A stretch of 64,000 nt of DNA from JOPF133 sp052144935 (GCA_052144935.1 JBKQPR010000344.1:1-64000), one strand, 5' to 3'. Numbered from the stretch's first letter, positions 17,742 to 26,329 are shown. Notes: generated by a model not told the origin, from the sequence alone. Translations and numbers: made by a program.

Positions 17742-18736
17742 CACGAGCCAGCCACGATTTCACCACGGAGACGCGGAGTACGCGGAGGAGGCGCGGAGAA
17801 GCATCCGAAGAGAAATCTCTATGTCTTTCTCCGCGCTTCCTCCGCGTACTCTGCGTCTCTGCGGTGAATCTGGTCGTAGCCTCGGCAGCCACCCGCGGGG
17901 AGGAGATCAAGCTCTGGCCCTCCGCCGCGCCCGGCTCCGAAGGCGTCACGGCGCAGGAGGTCTCCAAACCGTCCACCAATCCGAAGTACGCCGGCCTGCC
18001 GGCCAATTTCACGGTCACGCACTATCCTTCTATTTACGTGTTCCTCCCTCCCAAGGAGAAGGCCACCGGCGTGGCCATGGTGGTAGCGCCGGGCGGCGGC
18101 CACACCCAGCTCGTGATCGATAAGGAAGGCTTCGAGATCGCCGACTGGCTCAACTCGCTGGGCATCGCGGCCTTCGTGCTCAAGTACCGCCTGGCGCGCG
18201 CCCCGGGATCGAAATACACGCTGCCTGGTGAGGTATACGCGGACGCGGCGCGCTCCGTTCGGCTGGTGCGCAGCCGCGCCGCCGAGTGGGGCGTGGACCC
18301 GGCGCACATCGGGTTCATCGGCTTCTCGGCTGGAGGCGAAGTGACCGGGATGATCGAAACCCGCTTCGATGCCGGCAAGCCGGACGCCGGGGATCCCGTC
18401 GAGCGCGCCAGCTCGCGGCCCGATTTCACGGTCTCGGTCTACCCCGCCTACCGTCCCGGAGCCAACCCCAGCCGGCCCGATGCCACACTGTTCCCGGTGC
18501 CCAAAGACGCGCCGCCCGCGTTCCTGGTGTGCGCCGACGACGACCGGTCGCACGTGGAGGCGACGGTGAAGTTTTACCTGGAGCTGGAGGCGCAGCACAT
18601 CCCCACCGAGATGCACATCTACGCTTACGGGGGCCACGGTTTCGCGCTGCGCCCCACCAAGAAGGAGCCGGCTCCGGTAATGGGCTGGCCGGAACGCCTC
18701 AAGGAATGGATGGTGGAGCGCGGTATTTCGAAGTAA
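17738..18736 (+). CDS. Exported alpha/beta hydrolase (acetylxylan-esterase-like) with repeat-derived N-terminus
   Basis: The mature part starts near EEIKLWPSAAPG. It has the oxyanion segment APGGGHTQLVIDKEGFEIADWL, the nucleophile elbow GFSAGGEV (Ser), an Asp in LVCADDDRSH and a His in GGHGFALR, a complete esterase triad. Such proteins usually deacetylate plant polysaccharides. The first ~44 codons are a translated dispersed repeat (17757-17869). The in-frame result, RFLRVLCVSAVNLVVASAAT, is hydrophobic and could serve as a signal peptide. ATG 17738 overlaps the ankyrin pseudogene stop; GTG 17864 inside the repeat end is the alternative start. Confidence 0.82.
   Translation: MTRASHDFTTETRSTRRRRGEASEEKSLCLSPRFLRVLCVSAVNLVVASAATRGEEIKLWPSAAPGSEGVTAQEVSKPSTNPKYAGLPANFTVTHYPSIYVFLPPKEKATGVAMVVAPGGGHTQLVIDKEGFEIADWLNSLGIAAFVLKYRLARAPGSKYTLPGEVYADAARSVRLVRSRAAEWGVDPAHIGFIGFSAGGEVTGMIETRFDAGKPDAGDPVERASSRPDFTVSVYPAYRPGANPSRPDATLFPVPKDAPPAFLVCADDDRSHVEATVKFYLELEAQHIPTEMHIYAYGGHGFALRPTKKEPAPVMGWPERLKEWMVERGISK
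17757..17869. repeat. Dispersed inverted repeat inserted in a coding region
   Basis: Copy of the TTCACCRCGGAGACGCGGAG family, with the right arm ending CTGCGTCTCTGCGGTGAAT. It lies wholly inside the open frame of the exported hydrolase and leaves that frame open. Confidence 0.85.
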
Positions 18737-18760
18737 ACGGATCGAAAAGGAGCAAAGGTC

Positions 18761-19117
18761 ATGATCTTCGGTGCCCACGTAATCGTCTACAGCCAGGATG
18801 CGGAGGCGGATCGCGCGTTCCTCCGGGACGTCCTCGGACTTTCCTCCGTAGACGCCGGCCACGGATGGCTGATCTTCGCGCTGCCTCCCTCGGAGGTGGC
18901 GGTTCATCCCGCCGAAGAGAATGGCCGGCACGAACTCTATTTGATGTGCGACGACCTGAAGGCCGAGATAACGGCACTCGGGAAGAAAGGCGTCCGGTGC
19001 TCGGAAGTGCACAAAGAAAGATGGGGGTCGATCACCAGGATCCGGCTTCCCGGCGGAGGCGCAGTAGGTCTCTACCAGCCGACGCATCCCATGGCATTGA
19101 CCCGCACCTCACAATGA
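18761..19117 (+). CDS. VOC-superfamily (glyoxalase/bleomycin-resistance fold) protein
   Basis: The 118-aa single-domain protein shows the VOC half-repeat pattern: FGAHVIVYSQDAEADRAFLRDVLGL with His, and a second half beginning HELYLMCDDLKAE, ending RIRLPGGGAVGLYQP with a possible metal-ligand region. Substrate unknown; members include glyoxalases and dioxygenases. AAAAGGAGCAAAGGTC before the ATG gives a good ribosome-binding site. It lies 24 bases after the hydrolase and 10 before the enolase-superfamily gene, so the three may be co-transcribed. Confidence 0.82.
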   Translation: MIFGAHVIVYSQDAEADRAFLRDVLGLSSVDAGHGWLIFALPPSEVAVHPAEENGRHELYLMCDDLKAEITALGKKGVRCSEVHKERWGSITRIRLPGGGAVGLYQPTHPMALTRTSQ

Positions 19118-19127
19118 CCTACCCGCC

Positions 19128-20384
19128 ATGCTGACCCGCCGCCATTTTCTCGCCTCGCTGCCGGCCGCCGCGGCGCTTGCCGAAACGAAGCCAATTCCGA
19201 TCGCCGCCGTGGAAGTCTGGCAGCTTCGTGGCCATCGCGACAGCCTGCGCGGCGTCGACCAGCAGTATCAGGTGAACCCGCTCGACATCTACGACGAGCT
19301 GCGCCCGGCGCCCTACCACGACAGCGCCAATCCTGTGTCCGGCAAAGCGGCGGTGAGCGCGCTGTATCTGAAGATCCGGACGGCCTCGGGCCTGGAGGGA
19401 TTCTACGGGCCGATCGACAAAGAGGTCGCCATCGTGGTGGATGAGCAGCTCCGGCCGTTCCTCGTGGGCAAGGACGCGCTGGCGCAGGAGAAGCTTTGGG
19501 ACCAGCTCTACCGCTCCAACCGCCATGCGCGCCGCGGCCATTTCCTGATGGCCATCAGCGCCGTGGACAACACCCTCTGGGACCTGCGGGGGCGGTACTT
19601 CCAGACGCCCGTCTACCGGCTGCTGGGCGGTCCGACGCGGCCAACCGTGGAGGCCTACGCGAGCTGCCTGGGCTATTCGCTGGAGCCGGAAAAGGCCCAG
19701 GCGCGCTCCGCGGCATTGAAGAAGGAAGGCTACCGCTACCAGAAGTGGTTCCTGGCTAACGGTCCCGGCGATGGTCCCGAGGGAATGCGGAAGAACGTCG
19801 ACCTGGTGAAACTGCTGCGCGAAGCGGCCGGCGAAGACACCGAGCTGATGTTCGACGTTTACAGCGGCTGGAACCTCGGGTACACGCTGGAGTGGGCCAA
19901 ACAGGTGGAACGCTACCGGCCGCGATGGATCGAAGAAGCCACCCAGGCCGAGAAGATCGGCGCCTTCGCGGAGCTGCGCAGGGGGACTTCGATTCCGATC
20001 GCTTCGGGCGAGCACATTCAGGGGCGGTGGGAGGTTTACGACTATTTAAAGGAGGGGGCCCTGAGCGTGCTGCAATGCGACCCCGAGTGGTGCGGCGGGA
20101 CCTCGGAGTTGCAGAAGATCTGCGCGCTGGCCTCGCTTTTCGACGTGCCGGTGATCCCGCACGGCCACAGCATCCACGCCGCTCTGCACCTGATTGCCAG
20201 CCAGTCTCCGGCGGTATGCCCGCTCGCGGAGTACCTGATCTTGAAGATGCAGTCGTACTACCACTTCGAGCGGAACCCGCCGGTAGTGAAGCAGGCGCAC
20301 CTGGCATTGCCGGAGGCGCCGGGCTACGGGATCGAGCTGGACGAGGCCAAGGTGGAGTCGCGCGAAATGATGCGGTGGGGGTGA
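19128..20384 (+). CDS. Exported mandelate racemase / muconate lactonizing enzyme family protein
   Basis: A 418-aa enolase-superfamily enzyme. The N-terminus MLTRRHFLASLPAAAALAET is a Tat-type signal. The capping domain is followed by the barrel with LWDLRGRYFQTPVYRLLGG, a YQKWF strand in place of a classic KxK, metal-binding acids in MFDVYSGW, RWIEEAT and IASGEH, and a His in PHGHSIHAALH. This pattern suits an acid-sugar dehydratase-like enzyme. The enolase superfamily is mostly cytoplasmic, so the Tat signal is worth noting. The dispersed repeat begins right at its stop codon. Confidence 0.88.
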   Translation: MLTRRHFLASLPAAAALAETKPIPIAAVEVWQLRGHRDSLRGVDQQYQVNPLDIYDELRPAPYHDSANPVSGKAAVSALYLKIRTASGLEGFYGPIDKEVAIVVDEQLRPFLVGKDALAQEKLWDQLYRSNRHARRGHFLMAISAVDNTLWDLRGRYFQTPVYRLLGGPTRPTVEAYASCLGYSLEPEKAQARSAALKKEGYRYQKWFLANGPGDGPEGMRKNVDLVKLLREAAGEDTELMFDVYSGWNLGYTLEWAKQVERYRPRWIEEATQAEKIGAFAELRRGTSIPIASGEHIQGRWEVYDYLKEGALSVLQCDPEWCGGTSELQKICALASLFDVPVIPHGHSIHAALHLIASQSPAVCPLAEYLILKMQSYYHFERNPPVVKQAHLALPEAPGYGIELDEAKVESREMMRWG

Positions 20385-20510
20385 GGGGCCCCGCTTTTCA
20401 CCGCAGAGACGTGGAGGTCACAGAGAAAGCGCGGAGGAAGACAAAGAGAGAGTTCGTTTTCTCTGCGCTTCCTCTGCGTTCTCCGCGTCTCTGCGGTGAA
20501 AAGCGGGGCC
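20385..20510. repeat. Dispersed inverted repeat
   Basis: Begins GGGGCCCCGCTTTTCACCGC immediately after the preceding stop codon and ends GCGGTGAAAAGCGGGGCC. The arms are nearly perfect complements over about 19 bases at the ends. It lies between two convergent genes and could act as a bidirectional terminator-like hairpin. Confidence 0.88.
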
Positions 20511-20515
20511 GGCCC

Positions 20516-20947
20516 TTACGACCGCACCACTCTTGTGAAGCCTTCCTCTATCGTGGGCGGTGCCAGGCGGGCCGCCATTTTCTCCATCGCCGCGTCCGGC
20601 ACCACGCGGTGACGCTGGCGATTGCGCTCGCGGCAGACCTCCGGAGGCACGTCGAAGAACAGGGCTTCCACGTCGCAGCCGTAGGATCGGCCGATCCCCA
20701 GATAGGGAGCGCGCTCGGCCACGGTGAGATTGGTGGCATCGATGTAAGTCACGGGACGATCGAGCGAGAGCCGCTGGCGTAAGAGATAACGCACAGTCTC
20801 GAAGACCCGATCGTGGATCGTCTGATCGGTCTCGTCGTCCGTCAGCCACTTGCGGATGGCATCGCTCGACAGGCCCTCGACGCCGATCCGCTTCAAGTAA
20901 GTGGACTTACCGGAACCGGGCAGGCCTACCAGCACCACGATCCGCAT
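20516..20947 (-). CDS. P-loop kinase / zeta-toxin-like AAA_33 ATP-binding protein
   Basis: A small 143-aa nucleoside/polynucleotide-kinase-like protein. The Walker A motif GLPGSGKST lies at about 8-16. DAIRKWLTDDETDQ, then YIDATNLTVAERAPYL (typical of the T4 PNK/AAA_33 group) and a C-terminal lid with RNRQRHRVVP follow. It probably phosphorylates a small molecule or nucleic-acid end, but the substrate cannot be inferred. ATG 20947 is preferred over GTG 20950. It is convergent with the enolase-superfamily gene. Confidence 0.85.
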   Translation of the reverse strand: MRIVVLVGLPGSGKSTYLKRIGVEGLSSDAIRKWLTDDETDQTIHDRVFETVRYLLRQRLSLDRPVTYIDATNLTVAERAPYLGIGRSYGCDVEALFFDVPPEVCRERNRQRHRVVPDAAMEKMAARLAPPTIEEGFTRVVRS

Positions 20948-21001
20948 CACGGACTACGGTAGCACACACCTCTGATCCCTGGCCCATGGCTGGGCCACAC
21001 A

Positions 21002-21055
21002 CCACTCCCTTAGCATCGCGGCCCGGTAGATCCGAGCCGCGACCGTAAGGGAGCG
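21002..21055. repeat. REP-like inverted pair
   Basis: CCACTCCCTTAGCATCGCGGC on the left and GAGCCGCGACCGTAAGGGAG on the right are near complements separated by about 12 bases. This makes it the clearest palindrome of the REP-like family in this window. It sits between two genes that both read leftward (20516-20947 and 21070-21327). Confidence 0.75.
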
Positions 21056-21069
21056 TTTTCTATTACCAG

Positions 21070-21327
21070 CTAGCTGCCGGACCCGGTGCTCTCGCCACCA
21101 CCGCTGGTTTCGGGAGCGGGCGCCGGGGTGGGCGCGGGCGCGGGCGGAGGAGCCGCAGCCTTAGGAGCCGCCTTCTTCACGGCCTTTTTGGGCGCCGGCT
21201 TTGCAGCCTTTTTCGCCGCCTTCTTCACGGCCTTCTTCGCCGCCGGTTTGGCGGCCTTCTTGGCAGCCTTCTTTACGGCTTTCTTGACTGGTTTCGCGGC
21301 CTTCTTTGCTGACTTCTTAGTCGCCAT
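21070..21327 (-). CDS. Histone H1-like Lys/Ala-rich DNA-binding protein
   Basis: An 85-aa protein made almost entirely of AAK, PAK and VKK repeats (KKAAKKAAKPAAKKAVKKA-type) in residues 3-55, followed by a Pro/Ala stretch and an acidic Gly/Ser tail. Such proteins resemble the C-terminal domains of eukaryotic histone H1 and bacterial nucleoid proteins that bind DNA non-specifically. There is no folded domain. The repetitive sequence makes length variation between strains likely. Confidence 0.78.
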   Translation of the reverse strand: MATKKSAKKAAKPVKKAVKKAAKKAAKPAAKKAVKKAAKKAAKPAPKKAVKKAAPKAAAPPPAPAPTPAPAPETSGGGESTGSGS

Positions 21328-21535
21328 AGTGTTTATCCTCGTCGAATGTGATTCTCCAGATGAGTAAAATCTTACACCGAATCGTCGCGATTACCAATGC
21401 TTATCTTGGAGTTTTCGCGAAGTTCTTTTCAGATGGTCCAAATGAGCACCGCGGCGGGGCGGAGGACGCGCAAGTTGCGCCTCCCACGGCGCGGCCTCGG
21501 CGGATCGGAGGACGCGCAAGCGGTTATTCTGAAGT

Positions 21536-22087
21536 GTGCCGCGTGACTGGAATCGACATTATTCGGATGCCGCCCAGCTTGAACAGACGCCCGATCCGCT
21601 GCTCGTCGAAGTGGCGGAGATTTCTCCCGCCGGCGAAGCGCTCGATCTCGCCAGCGGCCCCGGGCGCAATGCGATTTATCTCGCATCGCTCGGCTGGCGC
21701 GTCACCGCGGTGGACCGCTCCGGGGTCGCGATCGGGATCCTGCGCCGCCGCGCCGCCGGCCTGCCCGTGGAAACCCATGCCGCCGACCTGGAGCGCGGAG
21801 AGTTTCGGATTGCGCCGGGCGCCTACGACCTGATCTGCAACTTCTATTATCTGCAGCGCGATCTGTTCCCGCGGATTCGCGAAGGCGTGCGGCCGGGAGG
21901 GCTGTTCGTGGCAGCGATTCATCTGGTGGACCCAGCCGCCACCAGCGGGCCGCACAGCCCGGCTTTTCTGCTGGAGCCCGGCGAACTGCGGCGGGAGTTT
22001 GCGGATTGGAAGATCGCGTTCTACTCGGAGGCTCCCCAGCCGGTGGCGCACCGGCGCGCCGCGCGGATCATTGCACGACGCGCCTAA
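21536..22087 (+). CDS. Class I SAM-dependent methyltransferase
   Basis: A 183-aa Rossmann-fold methyltransferase of the tellurite-resistance/TehB-like size class. Motif I is ALDLASGPGRNAIYLASLGWRVTAVDRS, followed by the motif II-like YDLICNFYYLQRDLFP and motif III-like VRPGGLFVAAIH. The substrate is unknown. GTG at 21536 starts the protein with MPRDWNRHYSDAAQLE, a beginning typical of this group. It is convergent with the YIP1 gene, and a hairpin separates them. Confidence 0.88.
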   Translation: MPRDWNRHYSDAAQLEQTPDPLLVEVAEISPAGEALDLASGPGRNAIYLASLGWRVTAVDRSGVAIGILRRRAAGLPVETHAADLERGEFRIAPGAYDLICNFYYLQRDLFPRIREGVRPGGLFVAAIHLVDPAATSGPHSPAFLLEPGELRREFADWKIAFYSEAPQPVAHRRAARIIARRA

Positions 22088-22098
22088 AGGCCAGTACC

Positions 22099-22118
22099 CG
22101 CGGCCCATAAAGGCCGCG
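22099..22118. terminator. Bidirectional hairpin between convergent genes
   Basis: CGCGGCC-CATAAA-GGCCGCG, a perfect 7-bp stem with a 6-base loop, midway between the methyltransferase and YIP1 stops. There is no T-tract on either side, so any termination would be weak or factor-assisted. Confidence 0.5.
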
Positions 22119-22123
22119 CGGCC

Positions 22124-22885
22124 CTACGAGAAGGCCCCCGCAATTCCCGCTCCGAGCAGCACGAAGAGCGCCCAGGGCGTCACCACGGCGGTGAGCGCCT
22201 TTCCGAAAGTGAGGCGCTTGCCCGCCGCGATCTTCAGGCCCGTGGCGGCCAGCAGCATGATCCAGATGGCGAACAGGTCCACCGACGTTCCAAGACTGTA
22301 GAGGAACTTCGACCCGTTCACGGGGTCCATGAAGGCGGCCGGATTGAAGGCCAGGGGATTCCTGAGGTTGAAGTCGTCCGGGTTCTTCAGGAACATCACC
22401 ACAATGGAGAGCGCTGCCTTGACGATAGCGGGCAGGCCCGCGTACACCATGATCGAGAAGACCTGCTTGAATTTCAACCCGGCCGACATGGAATTGACGA
22501 TCACCAGCACGATCACGCCCCAGATCAGCGGTACCAGCGGTGTAATCACCACCACCGCCGCCACGCTCACGATGCCCGCGATCTTAGCCCCTGTCTCCAT
22601 AGATTTGGCGCGCTGCTCGGGCGGAACCTGGGCCATGCGCTCCTGCGCCTTGGGATTGGTGTCCATCTCGTGCTGCATGTAACGTTGCCAAGTGACGTGT
22701 TGACCATAAGCGGTAAGGTACGCGAACGCCGCCAGGACCGTCAGCAGAAGCGGGATCAGCCAACTGGGACGCCGCGCAATATCCTCAAAGGCCTTCGATG
22801 GTTCCAGGAACACGCCCGTGAGCCGGGAGAATTCACCCATTCCCCTCGGTTCGAACGCGCCTGCGGTTTGTTGTTCGGGAGTCAT
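22124..22885 (-). CDS. YIP1-family integral membrane protein
   Basis: A 253-aa protein with a cytoplasmic N-terminal segment containing the family hallmark FLEPSKAFEDIARRPSWLIPLLL, then about five membrane helices (near 42-60, 105-130, 145-165, 205-220, 230-250). Bacterial YIP1/DUF1282-like proteins have no established function. It is divergently placed relative to the dynamin-like cassette, with a 434-bp gap between the starts. Confidence 0.85.
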   Translation of the reverse strand: MTPEQQTAGAFEPRGMGEFSRLTGVFLEPSKAFEDIARRPSWLIPLLLTVLAAFAYLTAYGQHVTWQRYMQHEMDTNPKAQERMAQVPPEQRAKSMETGAKIAGIVSVAAVVVITPLVPLIWGVIVLVIVNSMSAGLKFKQVFSIMVYAGLPAIVKAALSIVVMFLKNPDDFNLRNPLAFNPAAFMDPVNGSKFLYSLGTSVDLFAIWIMLLAATGLKIAAGKRLTFGKALTAVVTPWALFVLLGAGIAGAFS

Positions 22886-22924
22886 ACGGTATCTGCCGAT
22901 TGTACTCCAGAGCTGCCAGGGTAG

Positions 22925-22944
22925 GGCAGGCGGTTTCGCCTGCC
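22925..22944. repeat. GGCAGGCG hairpin repeat, second copy
   Basis: GGCAGGCG-GTTT-CGCCTGCC, a perfect 8-bp stem identical in its arms to the hairpin at 11802-11820. It lies in the gap between the YIP1 gene and the dynamin-like gene. Apart from the tandem repeat to its right I see nothing else in that 434-bp gap. Confidence 0.65.
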
Positions 22945-23124
22945 GGGCGGGCCGGTGGCGCCTTGCGGCCCCCTGAGAACCCAGCGTGGTTCGAAAACAC
23001 CGTGAGGAACACCTCGCCTAGAAAAGAAGAAACTCAATCCTCTCAGTGGCTTGCAGCCCAAAGGGATCCGCCGCCAAACGGGTCGGGCGGTGTGCCGCGA
23101 TAGGGGCGAGAGCATCGGGCCACC

Positions 23125-23203
23125 CCGCTCGGGCCTGCTCGGGCCCGCTCGGCCTGCTCGGTCCGCTCGGGCCTGCTCGCTCCGCTCGGGCCTGCCCGGC
23201 AAG
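23125..23203. repeat. Degenerate 9-10-bp tandem repeat
   Basis: About eight alternating units of CCGCTCGGGC and CTGCTCGGGC with small deletions. The array is about 79 bp long, lies roughly 115 bp upstream of the dynamin-like gene, and reads as Arg/Pro/Gly in all frames, so it is not coding. Confidence 0.8.
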
Positions 23204-23319
23204 CCCGGCACCCATGCGTTGACCGGCCCTCATCCTTTGGACATAATGGATGCAGGCGTTGGAGTTCGCCGCAACCGCCCCTTGGGGAAGATGACTCCTA
23301 CAGAGAGAACTTCCTGGTT

Positions 23320-25410
23320 GTGAGCACGATGGACGACCCGCGCGAACCCGGCCACCTGAATTCGTCGCAACGCCTGCATCTCCTGACGAGCTGCCAGTAC
23401 GCCGACAAGCTGCTTTCGGAAATTGAGGCCACCCTCTTCGCCTCGCAGTCGAAATCGCCATTCCCTAAATTCAAGCCGGACCTCTCGCCGGCCCAGGCCA
23501 AGGTCGTCCAGGACTACATCGCCAGGATGCGCGCCCAGTTGGTTCGCATTCTGGATAGCCAGAATGTGCCGATTCCGGCGCCGCATATCGGCTCGGTCCA
23601 CTCCATTCGAATCACGCTCGGATTTGTGGAGATTGCCTTCGAGGAGTGCCGTCCCAAGCGCATGGCCGGCTACGGAGAGCTGGCGGACACCACCGCCATC
23701 GAGATCGCCGGCCTTGTCGATGAAATGCGGGGCATCGTTTCCCGCTTGGGTTCGTACCTGGCGCAGGGCCAGTCCGCCGACCTGGCGCAGCGGTTGCGGC
23801 GTTTGGAGGAGGCCGGCGGCGACATCGCGCTAGTCGGAGCGCTGGAGCGGGCCATCGGCCAACACGGCCTGGTCGAGTTTCGGCCGGCATTGGCGACCAT
23901 CATCGACCGGCTAGAAACGGACACGTTCGAAATCGCCGTCTTTGGCAGGGTCAGCTCCGGGAAATCGTCCCTGCTCAACCATATTGCCGGGCAGGATCTG
24001 CTGCCGGTGGGAGTAAACCCGGTCACGGCGGTGCCGACACGCCTGGCTTACGGCTCCGAGCCGCGCGCCACCGCTTGGTTCGCCGACCGGAAGCCGGAGC
24101 AGTTCGCCATCGAACGGCTGGCGGAGTTCGTTACGGAGCAGCACAATCCTTCGAACGCCCGGCACGTAACCCGCATTGTCGTGGAACTGCCGGCCGAACG
24201 GCTTCGGGAAGGCGTGGTCTATGTGGACACGCCGGGTCTTGGCTCGCTGGCCACTTCCGGCGCCGCCGAAACCAGGGCCTATCTTCCCCGTTGCGATTTG
24301 GGAGTCGTGCTGATCGATGCCGGGTCCACTCTCACCGCGGACGATCTGGCGACGGTCGAGGCGCTCTACGATGCCGGCATCCCCGCGTCCGTGCTGTTGA
24401 GCAAGGCGGATTTGTTGGCGCCGGCGGATCGGGATCGCGCGCTTCAATACGTGGCCGGCCATATCCGCTCAGATTTGGGTTTGGAACTGCCGGTCCATGC
24501 GGTCAGCATCAAGGCCGGGTACAGCGACCTCCTCGAAAAATGGCTCTCGACCGAGATCCTTCCACTTTACGGCCGTCACGCGGAGCTCGCGCGGCAGTCG
24601 CTGAACCGGAAGATCGGCGCGCTTCGGCTGGCAGTGGAGGCGGCGCTCAAGACGCGCCTGAAACGCTCGGGGCACACCGGGGCCAGCATGGACATCGGCA
24701 AGCTGCGGGATTTGGAGACGGAGATCCGAACAGCCGCCGGAAAGATTGCACGGGCACGGTCGGAGTGCCTCGACAAAACCGACGCGTTCCGCGAATGTGC
24801 GGACGGCTTGATCCGCGCGGCCGCCAACCATGCAACCGGCGAAGGCCCCATCCGGAATCGGCTGGAACAGGCCGCCGCGGAACCGGTTGGGCAGATCGCG
24901 TCCGCCATCCAGGAGGCAGCCCGTAACGCCGGGAGCGTGCTCGCGAAAACCGCCCTGGTGCTCGGGATCGAGAACGGGCCCGAGCCGGACGAATTGCAGG
25001 ATGTGCTGAAGAATATGCCACGCTTCGATCTGGGAAACCTGGAAATCTCGGTCCGTCCCAGTAACGTGGCCGCCATGCTGGGCCGCCGGTGGGCGGCCGC
25101 GCGGGTGGAGCGGCGGATCCGGTCGCAAGCTGGGGACCGGATTACGGACGCCGTGGGGATCTACGCGCGCGTGCTTCAGGCCTGGGTACGCAAGACCTTC
25201 ACCGAGTTGCAGGAGCAGTTTGACAGCTACGCCGATGCGTACCGGGCGCACATAGAGCGCCTGTCGGCGAATCAGACGGGCGTTGACGACGATCAGGCTC
25301 TACGAGACCATCTCGCGGCTCTCGCCGCCGCCCCGGTGCCCGCCGGCCGCGTCAGCGCCGCCACTCCGGAAAGCGCGGCCGGGCAGACCGCGCCCGGGAC
25401 TGCCGCGTGA
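23320..25410 (+). CDS. Dynamin-like large GTPase
   Basis: A 696-aa protein with an N-terminal helical region (about 15-160), then a GTPase domain: G1 GRVSSGKSS (209-217), a Thr in the NPVTAVPT switch I (G2), G3 DTPGLGS (303-309) and G4 SKAD (361-364). The C-terminal half (about 420-660) is helical, consistent with the stalk of bacterial dynamin-like proteins, and the last ~40 residues are Ala/Pro-rich. No clear transmembrane helix or paddle is visible. Family members remodel membranes on GTP hydrolysis. GTG 23320 or ATG 23329 may be the start. It heads a tight three-gene run with the next two genes. Confidence 0.85.
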   Translation: MSTMDDPREPGHLNSSQRLHLLTSCQYADKLLSEIEATLFASQSKSPFPKFKPDLSPAQAKVVQDYIARMRAQLVRILDSQNVPIPAPHIGSVHSIRITLGFVEIAFEECRPKRMAGYGELADTTAIEIAGLVDEMRGIVSRLGSYLAQGQSADLAQRLRRLEEAGGDIALVGALERAIGQHGLVEFRPALATIIDRLETDTFEIAVFGRVSSGKSSLLNHIAGQDLLPVGVNPVTAVPTRLAYGSEPRATAWFADRKPEQFAIERLAEFVTEQHNPSNARHVTRIVVELPAERLREGVVYVDTPGLGSLATSGAAETRAYLPRCDLGVVLIDAGSTLTADDLATVEALYDAGIPASVLLSKADLLAPADRDRALQYVAGHIRSDLGLELPVHAVSIKAGYSDLLEKWLSTEILPLYGRHAELARQSLNRKIGALRLAVEAALKTRLKRSGHTGASMDIGKLRDLETEIRTAAGKIARARSECLDKTDAFRECADGLIRAAANHATGEGPIRNRLEQAAAEPVGQIASAIQEAARNAGSVLAKTALVLGIENGPEPDELQDVLKNMPRFDLGNLEISVRPSNVAAMLGRRWAAARVERRIRSQAGDRITDAVGIYARVLQAWVRKTFTELQEQFDSYADAYRAHIERLSANQTGVDDDQALRDHLAALAAAPVPAGRVSAATPESAAGQTAPGTAA

Positions 25411-25426
25411 CGAGGAATCGAAATTG

Positions 25427-26329
25427 ATGGGAGAATGGCCGGCCATCGATTCCCGGCAGTACATCCTGGCGTTCGAGCTTCGTTCGACCGGCGAGTGCCC
25501 GCCGGATTTTGAATTGCCGGCTTCGCTCGTGGGCTTCGATGCGGGCCTTTTTCTGCCACGCGACGATCCCGATTGGTTCGGGCGGTCGTCGTATTCGCCC
25601 CGCATCCTGCTTCTGAAGGATTCGGCGCTGCATGTCGTTTCTCACCCGAGTACCGGGGAGCCGCCCCGCCGATGGACCATGGACCAGATCTCGGCGGTCG
25701 AATCGGGGTATATGCTGCTGAAAGGGCGGCTCCGCTTCACCGGAGCCGGAGCTGGGCCCGGATTAGATTACACCGTGCGCTACAATACCCGCGGTTTCCC
25801 CTCGGTCTTCCGGTTCATGCGCCGCTTTCGGGACCAGTTTCTGGGGGGCGTCCCGGCCCTCGCGACGACTGCGCCGCTACATTTCGGCGAGGGGCTCGAT
25901 ATCAAATTCGCCAACGCCTTGACGCGGGAACTGGACTCCGGAGAAGCCGTCCTGATGCGGGTCTTCCAGCCGCCGCGAGAGGTGCGGTCCCGAAGCTGGT
26001 TGCTTCCACGCCGCCACTGGATCGCGGGCGATCTACTGGCGCTGACCGGCCGGCGGCTGTTGTGGATTACTGACCGGGAGCGGGGATCTTATTCGCGATA
26101 CGGCAGCATCGCTTCGTACGCTCGATTCGATGCCGTGCGCAGCATCGGTCTGACCCCAGGCGGAGGCGGACAAATTCTTCAAGTCAACCTGAACCACAGC
26201 TCCGCTTGGCAGCTTCCCATTGCGCCCGAAAGCCGCTGGGATTGGCAGCGCGTGGCGGAAGAATTCGCGGCGGCACTGGAGGTCGAGAAGAGGCGCAATG
26301 AAGCCGGCCGGACGGAACTGCGCCAATAA
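25427..26329 (+). CDS. Uncharacterised protein, possibly two bacterial PH-like domains
   Basis: I do not recognise a named family. The 300-aa protein has two beta-rich segments: about 55-130 (SPRILLLKDSALHVVSHP, then DYTVRYNTRGFPSVFRFMRRF) and about 165-265 (GDLLALTGRRLLWITDRERG, then RYGSIASYARFDAVRSIGL). Both follow the pattern of bacterial PH-like domains, which bind lipids or proteins; this is inference from strand pattern. ATG 25427 (TTG 25424 is also possible) follows the GTPase stop by 16 bases. The preceding open frame overlaps the GTPase gene and is not native. Confidence 0.55.
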   Translation: MGEWPAIDSRQYILAFELRSTGECPPDFELPASLVGFDAGLFLPRDDPDWFGRSSYSPRILLLKDSALHVVSHPSTGEPPRRWTMDQISAVESGYMLLKGRLRFTGAGAGPGLDYTVRYNTRGFPSVFRFMRRFRDQFLGGVPALATTAPLHFGEGLDIKFANALTRELDSGEAVLMRVFQPPREVRSRSWLLPRRHWIAGDLLALTGRRLLWITDRERGSYSRYGSIASYARFDAVRSIGLTPGGGGQILQVNLNHSSAWQLPIAPESRWDWQRVAEEFAAALEVEKRRNEAGRTELRQ

